Of a DNA stretch of 64,000 nucleotides, positions 35,918 to 47,234 are shown one piece after another; the first letter of the stretch is position 1, and each line of letters begins with the position of its first letter. The notes under the pieces are model-generated. The model ran no database searches. It was not told the DNA's origin and was given only the letters and a program-made list of their open reading frames with translations. This stretch comes from Epiperipatus broadwayi. Lineage: Eukaryota; Onychophora; Udeonychophora; Euonychophora; Peripatidae. The translations under genes were made by a program, and so were the position numbers. The stretch is taken from positions 4,976,888-5,040,887 of the forward strand of contig JAQFVV010012397.1 in assembly GCA_028023455.1 (NCBI GenBank), in the 5' to 3' direction.

Positions 35918-36799
35918 GTAGAGATAAGTTTAAAATAAATTATCTTAAAGGAAGTATAAATTTTATAAAAGATATTGGAAAAGCTAAAGTTAAACTTAAA
36001 GTTATAGATGGAAAGATAAATAATATTGATTTTCTTCAAGAAAATATAACTAAGGAAAGAGATTTAAGTAAACCTAAAGTTAAACTGAAAATAATTAATA
36101 TAATAATGTTATTGTTGTAAAACAAAATGATTTTCAAGAGTTCTTTAATGTTGAAATTATATCACACTGATTTGCGATTTTTAAAGGATTATTTAGAAAA
36201 TTTGAATGAATACCATTCAAAATTATCCAGAGAATTGTTTTTAATTGAACCTAGAATAAGTAAAATAAAGACTTACTCAAGTCGATGATGTTTATCAAGA
36301 TAGTCAAAGGAAAAGTAAGATTATCTGATAAAATAGCAACTATTATTGATAAAGTTAAGAGTTATGTTAGTGCTTATGATCAAGTTACTATTTATGTAAA
36401 GGATCTAGATGTAGAATCTAAGGATTTCATAGCAAAATCTTTAGGTACTTATCTCAAAATTATTTAAAAGCAAATGAATTATACAAAAACGCTATATGAA
36501 AATCTTGTAAATCAAAGTAAACTTCTTCACAAAGTTCAACATACTGGAAATTCTTTTCAAGAAGAATTAAAAAAGCACTTTTGATTATTATATATTTTTT
36601 TTAAAAAATTTGGACAAATATCTAGATGATTTGAAAGATAGATGTAAATAAATGAATATGGTTATTAATATGAAAAATAATATTCTTTAAACCATGTTAG
36701 TCCTTAGAAAGATTACAAATTTGAGAAGTTTTTTCGATATCTCTTAATTAATTAGTTATTTGCAAAGACATTTTTTTTTTTCGGTGGATTAGAGGGTAT
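35918..36799 (+). other. 3' region of element A where pol would be expected
   Basis: It contains no RT, RNase H, integrase or protease motif. Several short frames read like helical, K/L/E-rich protein (35930-36120 and 36127-36583). Upstream of the 3' LTR the sequence GGATTAGAGGGTAT is the nearest purine-rich tract and is a weak match to a polypurine tract. Confidence 0.6.
36127..36584 (+). pseudogene. Unrecognised helical reading frames, element A
   Basis: A first frame from ATG 36127 (53 codons) reads LYHTDLRFLKDYLENLNEY and ELFLIEPRISKIKTYSS. A second from 36285 (60 codons) reads LSDKIATIIDKVKSYVSAYD and KDLDVESKDFIAKSLGTYLK. After one TAA it continues in frame as KTLYENLVNQSKLLHKVQHT to a stop at about 36584. 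The heptad-like spacing suggests an alpha-helical protein. I do not recognise a family. It may be an accessory ORF, a decayed pol remnant beyond recognition or captured sequence. Confidence 0.35.
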
Positions 36800-38627
36800 T
36801 GTAAATATCGATAAGTCGATATTATATTTTTAAATTGTTATTTGTTATTAAAAAAAAAATCTCTTTAAGTTAATGTTTACATATGAAATATTTAAATTTT
36901 TCTTTTATGTTTATTAAGTATAGTTATTATTTGAAGTTATTATTTTATTTATATATATTGATAGTACATCATAATAAACATTTAATTATTAAAATAAATA
37001 AGGACATATAAATTATTAATTATAAAAAAATTATTTTATTTACAATGATTATTAAATGTAATAAATTATAATATGTGTATATTTTTAAAGATGTCAAATT
37101 TTCAATTTAATATTTTATATATATACTTGATATTTTATTTTTATTTTAATGTTAATTGTTTTAAAAAGAGAACATATATAACATGAGTTTTAAAATAGTA
37201 TCTGCTAGCGCATGGAACGATAGCAACAATAATAAAGAAGCCATTATCAATATATTGCTTATTAAAATGGGATATAGAACAAATAACTGAAGGATAGAAT
37301 TTTATTACATTTTATTTCTTTAAAGTTTACCATTCTTTAAAATACTGAAGTAACGTATATATTTTGTGATAAACATATAAATTATGTCGGGGTAATAAGG
37401 ATATATCGCAGCTAGGGCTGCATCATCATCATCGCTTTCATATATTCTAAAGCAATTTTTCAATGGAACAACTAAAAATTTCAACGTATAAATTTCATCG
37501 CGTCTGGAGTTAAAAGCTGGTATAGCTATCTTAAATGTATTATCGTCAATTTAATTCTAATCTGGAAGTAATTGGAATTGATGTGCTGGATTTAACATTT
37601 TAATAAAATATGCATATATTTAAGAATTAATAATCTTCTTTAATGAAATCGTTTCGTCGTCTTTTAATAGAATGCATTCTAAAAAAAATAAAAATATACA
37701 GATGGAAAAAACTCATGGACTAAATTAATTCTTAAAAGGACAATTAACTAAGTGAACTTTTAAAAAGGTATTTAATAATTTTATATATATATGAGTGATG
37801 TGTGGATATATTTTTGAGATTGATATATATATATTTTTTTGTTTATTTTTATTTTTCATTGTAAAATGTAACGTTTGTGAATGATTAATTTAAGCGTCTT
37901 GTTTTATTATAATATTAAACGTATAACAGATGATGTTTAAGATAAATATTTAAATAATTTTAAAATCTGAAAATATAATTTATAAGTTGAGGTACTATAT
38001 ATTAATTATTATCTTTATATTATAACTATTAGGCAGAAATATGTCTTTATATATTTATTGTTTATATTTATATTTGAAACATCAATATTATTTAAAGTCA
38101 AACGATAACATAAAATAAAAGATGTGCTATTTATTTTTATAAATAATGCCTTTGTAATTATTTAAAGATCGATACTATATTATTCTTATTTTCTTTTAAT
38201 GCCAAAGTTATTAGTAAATTAATTGAATTTACGACTTAATAAAAGATAATTTCTTATTTCATTTATTACTTGGTTTGTAGGTCACTTACATATATTATTA
38301 TTCATACACATATTTAGAGGCACATAAATTTATATAGTAGATGTGTATATTTGAATTTAATAAAAGTCCCTTTATTTTTGATATATATATTTGATTAGTT
38401 AGTCACATCAACCTAAAAGATAAATTATAATGAAAGATCTCATTGATTAGTATGATTTTAGATTTGTTTTATATAAAGCTAGCTGGAAGGGCAATTTAAA
38501 CAATTTATTAAAATATAATTGGAACAAGTTTGTTTTTCTTCATTCTTTAATATAAATGGAATACCTCATATACGTTCCATTATATTTAACTTGCTTAATT
38601 ATGAGCTACCATATAGTTTCCATTACA
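36800..38627 (+). repeat. 3' LTR of element A
   Basis: 1828 bp, near-identical to 30532-32364. It ends ATTACA and is followed by (AT)n, the right half of the split target tract. Confidence 0.92.
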
Positions 38628-38628
38628 A

Positions 38629-38659
<31 letters not shown>

Positions 38660-38680
38660 GGAAACTAAATTTATTATATA

Positions 38681-38714
38681 TCTGAAATATATATATATAT
38701 ATATATATTTCAGA
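38681..38714. repeat. 34-bp perfect palindrome with (AT)n core
   Basis: TCTGAAA and TTTCAGA flank a pure AT run. Confidence 0.95.
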
Positions 38715-38764
38715 CAATCAATTGATCCATATAATTTTCCATTATCTCTAATTATGATTACTTA

Positions 38765-39830
38765 ATTGTACATTTTTAATTCTATTAATAAATTCATAAG
38801 TTGAAGCAACTGTATGTCTCCCAAAACCCAACATATCTTGCAGTAATTTACCAATATATTTAGCTGTTTATACATAAATGATTCTCAAAAATCTATCATT
38901 GATCTAAGAACTTCACCTCTTTGTGATGCTTAATATTAGCAAATATTTGGGCATATAGATGTAGGTGGATATATATTATGGTATGTATCACCATTCATAA
39001 AATGACCTTTAGCTTTTATTAAAATACTATTTATAAATTTTATACATTGACCCTCTATATTATAAATATTAATGATACAAAATCCTAATTTATTCATTTG
39101 TGTTTCAATTTTATCATTATATATATCTTTTTTAATGAAACACATTCTTAAATCTTTATCTTCTTTTAAACATACATTTTATTCAATACTATGAGGACAT
39201 TTACATTCTGGAATAGTGTAATTCCCTGATCTATCATATTTATTATTTTTTACTTTATATTTAGAAATACTTTTAATTATATTATCGCCATCCTGCAAAT
39301 TTATTGTATCATCAATTGTATTATGAACAGAAGCAATTAATTCCATATTATAAACTTCCCACATACAACCTACATAGTTCAAGCCATGTTGTAATACATA
39401 TTTTTGCATAAAATTAATTGTTGTAGTAATTAAATCCATGTAATTATTATCATACTATAATTATTTAGATAATTACAATTATATAAAAATCTAATTTCTT
39501 ATCAAATTTCTTTATACAACCTTCATCTTATTTTCGTAAATCACAATTGTCAATGTATATTATATTCATTCCATTAATCTCATTCATTCATATTTATCAA
39601 ATGCTCAATAGCTTTTAAACATTATTGACTTCTTTGTTACATTATCTTATTATGGTATCCAAAATAACTGACTTAATTTTAAATATCTAATCTGACATAA
39701 ATCTAAATATAAGACTTCTATTTAATCTAACATTACAGCATTTAGGAAAAACATGACATGTTTTACACTTCTTGAAAAAGTATAATCTCCAGCTTATACA
39801 AATGAATGTTTTATTTTGTTTCCACCATTC
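38765..39830 (-). pseudogene. PLE N-terminal half
   Basis: Going down the minus strand, KTCHVFPKCCNVRLNRSL lies in a decayed start region (about 39.7 kb). The open frame 39179-39439 follows, with KYVLQHGLNYVGCMWEVYN, corresponding to the conserved 'L.KGLNF' block. One in-frame TAA (39179) precedes LKEDKDLRMCFIKKDIYNDK and HFMNGDTYHNIYPPTSICPN. The last block, KYIGKLLQDMLGFGRHTVAS, then TYEFINRIKNVQL, is the region just before RT motif A. The order is that of PLE proteins. It ends where LTR element A's flank begins. Several stops and shifts make it inactive. Confidence 0.6.
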
Positions 39831-39954
39831 TTTAATTAATCAACATTTACTTAAGCATGAAAATTCCATTGTAATAATCAATTCTATATATAAAAATGTA
39901 AAAAATCATAAATACCCATTATAAATATACTATTTGTAAGTTTCAAATGATTTT

Positions 39955-40115
39955 AAAGTAAAAATAATAAAATATGAAGAAGATATATTAAATTCTTATG
40001 ACTTTGATTGTATTAAAATTTATACTAAATATGTGGATGATGTGTTTGTTTGTAGTCCTTGTGATGTTATTAAAACATTCACTGTTCAGTTGCATCAAAA
40101 GTTCTAAATTGATCA
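39955..40115 (+). pseudogene. PLE lineage B RT motif C fragment
   Basis: The plus strand reads KYEEDILNSYDFDCIKIYTK and then YVDDVFVCSPCDVIKTF. The YVDD catalytic box is intact. It is the sister of the decayed copy at 30.0-30.15 kb (EDILNSCDFDCI...VFDCGPGDVI). It faces away from the minus-strand PLE N-terminal half next to it, so this locus too is divergent. Confidence 0.7.
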
Positions 40116-40328
40116 TGAACAGTGAGTGTTTGTATCTTTCTTGCCATTTTAATCCATTAATCACTTTTAAACTTTCTTGTTAGTCTTTGAATTTCTGTTT
40201 TTAAATTTTATATTATTATAAATGCTCATATTTAATTTTTATTCTGTCAAGAAAAAAATAATAATTGGTAATAAATGGATATACACACAGAAAAGATAGT
40301 TTTTTTTAATATTCAACTTTATTACTGC
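40116..40328. other. AT-rich spacer
   Basis: No feature recognised. Confidence 0.45.
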
Positions 40329-40673
40329 CTAGCATGCTTTCAGTATATTCAATATATCATATTTATATATAATAGTGTGATTACAAGTTTTTATATCAGT
40401 GTTTAATACTACATGATTTATTTTAATCAAATCACTAATAATAATATAATTGTCTGAAAAACATTCATGATTATTCTTTTTAGTGAATACATAAATAAAT
40501 TTATTTGTATTCTTATCACACTCCTTATGAACATTCCACATCTCCACAATTTGACAAACCTTAAGACCCAAATTAACAATTTTAAAGTTCAATAACTGTT
40601 GAAATTTGATACATATCATAGATAATTCTAGGAAATGAATATCGTTTTTAGGAATATGACTGAAATAGCACAT
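40329..40673 (-). CDS. Unrecognised open reading frame, 114 codons
   Basis: Starts MCYFSHIPKNDIHFLELSMI. It has a mid-region with VEMWNVHKECDKNTNKFIYV and ends ILNILKAC. The composition is less biased than that of chance frames nearby, with several H, C, D and E residues, and it is one of the longer non-repetitive frames outside the elements. There is no signal peptide or membrane segment, and I recognise no domain. It lies beside PLE debris and could be part of another decayed mobile element. Chance remains possible. Confidence 0.25.
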   Translation of the reverse strand: MCYFSHIPKNDIHFLELSMICIKFQQLLNFKIVNLGLKVCQIVEMWNVHKECDKNTNKFIYVFTKKNNHECFSDNYIIISDLIKINHVVLNTDIKTCNHTIIYKYDILNILKAC

Positions 40674-43600
40674 CTTTTATTTTAATGTTTCAATATACTA
40701 ATTGGTGATCCAGTCAATAATTAAAATTGTATCTTGCTCATGTAATATAAGCTTTTATTTTTAACTCTCATTTATAATATAATCTATTAAATGCCTTTTC
40801 TTTGAGCATGAATGCATCCATGTTTTACATTTATAACAATTTTTCTGCCTAAACAGTATTTATTATAATCAAACCATGTGTAATGGCAGGTCATTTAGAT
40901 TTCTGCAGAAGTGGTAAAGTTTACTACTTATATCAAGATTTGCAATACAGTCTCTAAGATGTAATGGTATTGCTATAATAATTTTATATAGCAAGAAATA
41001 AAAGATTTATTTCTCAAAATTGTCCAAATCTAATGTTTGAGCATATAATAAGAAAATGAAGACAGTTATTATGCAAGGCAAGATTTAACACCATTAGTTT
41101 TTTATTAAATCATAGAAGAACTCCTAAAATAAAAGATATTAAACAAGGCTTTACAGCAAAGTACAACACCTTGCTTTTTTATTGATTGATTTGAATTTTC
41201 AAAAAAACTTGCAGATATCTTTCTGTTTTATTAAACTTTCTTTGGAAAACTAGTTTCATTAAGAGTGGATATATTGCTATTAAATATTGGCAGCTTTTTA
41301 TGTAGCAATGTTGTTTTCTGTTCAGCATGAAGGGTTTGTATTAGTTAAAACCCAAACCTTTAATCTAATATTTAGAAAAAAAGTAATACTTTTTGCCTTT
41401 AGTATTAGTACTGATATTATTTTGTGTATGATTTTAATGAATAATCTAGACAGAGAGGTAATTTTTAGATTTAATTTTAAATCTTCTTTCTATTTGATGA
41501 TAAGGATGGGATTCCTACATAGGGTTGTCTAAACATATTGCTTTCACCCAGCTGAAATTTTTTCCTCAAATCCAGTTCCAACCTGTCTTATTAAGGATTG
41601 TATTACCATAAACAATGATAATAAATAAGAACTGATAGCTTCTTAAATCTATCTCCATCATTGCTTTTTAATTCTTAAAGACTTGAACTAAACAAATGTA
41701 AAAAGAAAATGAAGTCATAAATACAGTGCATGTAGTTAAAAGTTGTAAATATGACAGCAGAAACACATAAAATGAATATTTCAGTTAGTGCTGAGAGATA
41801 TTTGATGGCATGAGAGGTTCATGATGCATGGTTCCTACACTATCTCAAGTAACTGGAAATGGTACTCAGCATTTGATGAACTAATACCATATCTTACAAA
41901 GTGTCAGAATTCTGTTCTTTATTTCTCATAGCTCACAGGAAATCCTTCTTAATCTGAGGTGCATTCCACTGTCTTCCACCTAAGAATTTTACCTGTTAAT
42001 ATCCTGAGCACAGTATCAGATAATCTAATGCTAAAGTACTTAAATTATACAATGATCATAAAAATTTATTATCAAATAATCTAATGCTAAAGTACTTAAA
42101 TTATACAATGATAGTAAGAATTTATTATTAAATTATGAAAGTGGAAATTTAGAAATACAACTAGTTCTTTTTATTATTGTTATAGGTATAAATAAGTTAT
42201 TGCTGAATGTAATTCATAATAACTTGATACAAAGATTATAATTCTTATTATGCTGCATAATATTTCATTAAAAATACAATAAATTATTTTTTCAGAAAAT
42301 CAAATTGAATATTCTGAATATAAAAGCACGAAGTTTGCGAAAACATTAATAATAATTTTCAAATTTACATGCCTAAAATATGGCAGACTGCCATCATAAA
42401 TAACATTTTCTATATATGCTTCTCAAAATGAAAGTCATGCCTTAAGCTATCTATAACTATTATTTATTTATATATTGGTTTATTAAATTTCCAAAGTTAA
42501 TTCAAATATTTTGTTTTGTTTTATATATAATAGATGATATATTGGTATTAATATGTATTAATGAAATTAATAATTAATCTCTTTTATATGAATTTTTTTA
42601 TTCATTCCCTTTCATGTCGAATGCTAAAATAAAAAAATTATAAATAGGAACACCAGTGCACCATCTATTACAAATAAACAAAGTATCACCGATTATATAT
42701 ATATTACATTAAAGAGTTTTTTTTCAGGCAGAATAAATTAAAAAAACAAATTTTTATTTTTATACTTTTTTACTTAAATATATTTTTCTAAATTTATTTA
42801 ATTCATAAAGATATACATTTTTAGCAAAAGCTGCCCTGCAATGGAGTAACATTTTATATTCTTTTACAAATAGTTCAAAAATATATTTTCAAATACCATT
42901 TCAAAGTCAAACTTGCAAATCAATATATATATATTTATTTGCTTAAATGTATTTATAGAATAAAAAAAAAATACTATTGAAATCATATATGTAAAACTTT
43001 TAACTTTTCAGTTCCATTGAAGTTCTTCCTGTGAGTAGATCAACATTATATTTACGCAGATGCAGAATTATTCAACCACACCCATACTGCTCATGAGATG
43101 AAACATTCTAAAACAATAGTCATTATGATAACTTGATACACATTAAGATTTTTTATAATTTATTACTATTCTCTAAAAATCCAAACATATTTGGGATTGC
43201 ATAAAATAAATAAAAATCATTTGCAAAATCTGATTGATTATTTAATTTAAAAATCTAAACGTAAAGTACATAATTAAATATATTGTAAAAGATAAATAAA
43301 ATTATTAATCAGTATCACAATACTATATAAATAAATAATATACTATAAACAAAAGCAGTATGAACATATATAATAGTTTATATAAAATAAAATTTACAAT
43401 ATTATAGTGAAAGGTACATATCGTTTAAAGTTATACTTAAATAAGATGAATCAAAATAATGCTTAGTATAATATAATAATAAGACAATGCAAGCAATATA
43501 GACAAAAACTTGATGGGATGGGGAGATACAAGAGATCTACGCTCTCATGGATTTTAAAATATGTAATATAGAGGTAGAATGATGGAGTCAAGAGCTAAAA

Positions 43601-43802
43601 TAATGGTTTCTAGATCAAATTTCAATCTATCATTTTGACTTCCCAAGCAATAACTGTCCCATTATTTTTGTATTGTGAAATGTAGTCCAATAGAATCGAA
43701 CACTAACATTTTCTTAATTGATGTTTAACATATTATAGCCAGTACTCATATTTAATATGATTTCCATTTCTGTTTTTATTAAAATTAAAATAATTTTGTC
43801 AA
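40674..43802. other. AT-rich non-coding DNA
   Basis: Mostly featureless, apart from a tandem duplication at 42012-42129. The 81-codon frame at 41287 has no domain and looks like chance. Confidence 0.5.
42012..42129 (+). repeat. Tandem duplication, period 56
   Basis: Two copies of a 56-bp unit containing TAATCTAATGCTAAAGTAC and TTAAATTATACAATGAT, with few differences. It is a recent local duplication. Confidence 0.9.
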
Positions 43803-43855
43803 GCATTGGTGGCCTAGTGGCTAGCATAGTTGCCTTCCAAGCAGCTGGCCTGGGG
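43803..43855 (+). mobile_element. tRNA-Gly-like SINE head fragment
   Basis: GCATTGGTGGCCTAGTGG, then CTAGCATAGTTGCC and TTCCAAGCAGCTGGCC closely follow the 5' two thirds of a tRNA-Gly(TCC), including A box and anticodon arm. At the position where the T arm and B box should come, the sequence changes to (ATA)n. It cannot be a functional tRNA gene. It is either a truncated SINE or one whose body was replaced by the array. Confidence 0.7.
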
Positions 43856-44063
<208 letters not shown>

Positions 44064-45727
44064 TTTTCAAGTTTTAATAAATTAAAGTTAAAGAGAAATG
44101 ATGAAATTACTCTTCTTTATTATATTAAATCAAAAAAAAAACCCAAATAGAATACATATTTATTAGCTGTTAGTCTCATGATTTCAAAATAAATTATCAA
44201 AACATTTTCTATTTCCATTATATCCAAATTTTATCTTCAGTTCTTAATTAAAAAGTCATTAGTGTTGGAAAATGTTTTTATTTTGATCTGTAGGTTGATT
44301 TATTAGCTTTATTTTTCCTCATATTTATTAATTACAGAAGGTTTTATCACAACTATTTTTTAATTAGAAGCATTTTTAAAATTTGAAAACGTTTAGTGAA
44401 ACGAAATTGCTTTGGGGTTAATTCAGTTTAACATAAAATTATTTTTTAATAATTTTTTTTATATTAACAATTTTGTTATATTTATTATAATCTAGCATGA
44501 TAAATTGGCCATTTCACGATGAAATAATTTGTAAGAAAATATCATATGTTTAAAAAAACATTAATAAATTTTTACCATATAAAAGTTACACACCTTATAT
44601 AATTGCCTCTGGATTATTATTTGTTAATTTTAAATGAATAAAATGTTCTGGATATCAGTTCATTTGTGCATCTGTCACTGAAATATTGTCTAAAATATAA
44701 AATCATTTTGATGTTTAAATACTCAATCTTAAAACTTTAAATTGTTCATAATGTTGTGTTCTTATAAAACAAATGTATAGAGAAATTAAGTTTAATAAAA
44801 TTTATTTATATAATCTAAGTAGTTTTCTTTCTCTATAGGAATCTTTTCAAGATGTCTACTCTTAATTATTACATGACAAAAATATTTTATAACAACTTCT
44901 AGTGATTACCATTAAAAAATATAATACATTAAAAATAAAAATATTTATAAATGAATAAATAAATACAAAGCTTGTTACTTTTTATTTTATATTGTACAGA
45001 TCAACACTTCGTAAATAATATTAAAAACTTTAAAAATGTATTTTAAAATGTTATTTATTTTCAGAATAGGGTCAGCTTGATTATCCTTATTGTATACTCT
45101 TTAGACATCAACAATATTATCACTGATAAAAAACATTTACTATTAATTTCATTTTTTGTTATTTTAGACCAAACATTTCACCTTCTTTGCAGATGTGTCT
45201 TAATTGATGGGTATTAAATCAGATTAATTTTTTTTTCTATTTAGTTCTTTTTCATAAGATTGTAATTATATATTTATTCTATCATTTTGGTTCCTCAACT
45301 TTATTCATTTTAATTGTAATCTATCTCTTTCCCTTTTCTGTAAGTCCATTTTTGATATAATTTCATAAAATTTAATGGATAAGATATCTATTGATTCCTT
45401 AATCACTTCAAATTAAGATTTTAAATATTTTAGGTAGCTCAAGTTTAGATTACATTCTCATTACTAGCCTTTAAATCATCAATAATATACAGTTTATTAT
45501 TAATAATAAAAAAGAGAAATAAAAAATTCTTAATCAAAGAGTATAGTACGCAGTTTTTTATTTTGATACTTTTCAATTATTGATATTATTACCAACTGAC
45601 AATATAATAAAAATAAGTACTTTTTTAAATTACAAGGGAAAAAAATTATAACTTAAAAATTAAAGTAGTCATTTCTCTATTTGTTAAAGAAAGAAAAATG
45701 TGGATTATACAATAGTTTTTTCTGCAA

Positions 45728-45735
<8 letters not shown>
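44064..45735. other. AT-rich non-coding DNA
   Basis: No feature recognised. Confidence 0.5.
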
Positions 45736-46143
<408 letters not shown>

Positions 46144-46859
46144 CTGTCACAACATTAAAAAAGTATTGACAATGCAGGATGTCACAAAAATATTCCAAAG
46201 TAAACAAAACGTGTAATCCCCTTTTGAATTAAAAGTTAAGTAAAATCAATTTTTTTCTAAATATATTTTTTTTTTAAAACAAAAATTGGTAAAAAATAAA
46301 TAAATCTATATATGAATGTTAGATATATTTATTCATTCAAATTTAAATATAGATTAACATTTTTTGAAAATGTTTTGGAAAAATATTTTGTCAAATTTTC
46401 CAAATAATATGTACTTGCATAATGAACACACAGTGAATATGGATTTTTCCATCAGGCATTAATACAAATGAAAAGGTTTAAAATTATACTAGTCCCTCTC
46501 TCTCTCCAATATTCATTAATCCCAGTCATAGATTTAGAAAAAAATATTTATAAATTGGATTATGCACATTTTATGTGAGCATCCACTTGTATGAGTACCA
46601 TAGTGAACCATAATTATTAGCTATTCCCTTAGCCTGTGTATTCAATACATGCTCAGTTTTACAGTTTCTGTAATGTGATGTGAAGTGATGATGTGATGTG
46701 ATGTATTATGGTTTCTCCTTAAACGAAGTCAAGAATATCTCAGCAATTATGCCCAGATAAAGCTGTTAGCCACTTTATTATATATTCCCCACTCTAAATT
46801 TACCCATAATCTGCTCTATCCCATTTTCACAACATAATCTTTGTCAACTCTATAAATAT
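46144..46859. other. AT-rich non-coding DNA
   Basis: Small GTGATGTGAT repeats lie at about 46671-46702. Nothing else is recognised. Confidence 0.5.
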
Positions 46860-47215
46860 ACCTTTGAAGGTTTTTGCAGTGCTATATATTGCAGAGGCTT
46901 TTACTATATGGTGAAACTGAACTGATTTCAGATCCATATAGCTATCTGATTTGTTAGGCTGAGTTTGAAGACATTTACGTGTCTAATAAATTCATGTTTT
47001 CAAATTGATAGAAATGTGTTTGATAAGTGCTGACTTTAGACTTGGTATTTTAGGTCTAGTTTCTAGTCTCCCAGCCATTCACTGATGTGAGCCAATAAGC
47101 TCAAAACCAGCTGGTCTGGAGATGGGTGACAATGATAGATTTTGAATTCTATCTCTTTCAGCATTTATGTAAACAAAGCTTGTTTGGAGCTGATTGTTAA
47201 GCTTCATCTAGTGAT
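46860..47215 (+). mobile_element. Hammerhead-like dispersed repeat H1, plus copy
   Basis: Matches the minus-strand copy at 9306-9665 along its length and carries a better-preserved hammerhead-like motif. It ends in (AT)n at 47216-47234, into which LTR element B has inserted. No coding sequence is present. Confidence 0.6.
47068..47132 (+). ncRNA. Hammerhead-ribozyme-like motif, best copy
   Basis: CTGATG starts at 47082. Stem II GAGC/GCTC (47089-47092, 47099-47102) is perfect with loop CAATAA. AAA follows, then stem III ACC/GGT with loop AGCT, then C at 47116 as the predicted cleavage nucleotide (GTC). Stem I can form between CCATTCA before and TGGAGATGG after. Two core positions differ from the consensus (U for A9, A for G12), and the other copy shares both changes. 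Activity is therefore doubtful, although the fold is clearly hammerhead-like. Confidence 0.5.
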
Positions 47216-47234
47216 CATATATATATATATATAT

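Larger units (their letters stand above)
30532..38627 (+). mobile_element. LTR retrotransposon A, gag-only
   Basis: Complete element bounded by two near-identical LTRs, each starting TGTAAAT and ending ATTACA. The flank ATAT is repeated on both sides (30528-30531, 38628-38631) within a TA tract. The 4435-bp interior holds a primer-binding-site candidate, a long leader, a gag in two frames, a 3' region with small unrecognised frames and no pol. I found no protease, RT, RNase H or integrase motif in any frame. Movement would need enzymes supplied by another element; element B, which shares its Gag family, is the obvious type. Confidence 0.85.

Noticed and set aside
36285-36467. Envelope gene in element A
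   Set aside because: No signal peptide, no transmembrane segment and no cysteine pattern are visible, so I call it only an unrecognised helical frame.
38614-38665. TAGTTTCCAT at the LTR A end and ATGGAAACTA in the flank as a terminal inverted repeat
   Set aside because: Only 10 bp, with an AT run between. The flank copy lies outside the element and the 5' side has no equivalent, so it is probably coincidence.
41287-41532. 81-codon frame as a gene
   Set aside because: No recognisable motif. Its length is within chance expectation over many kilobases of AT-rich DNA.
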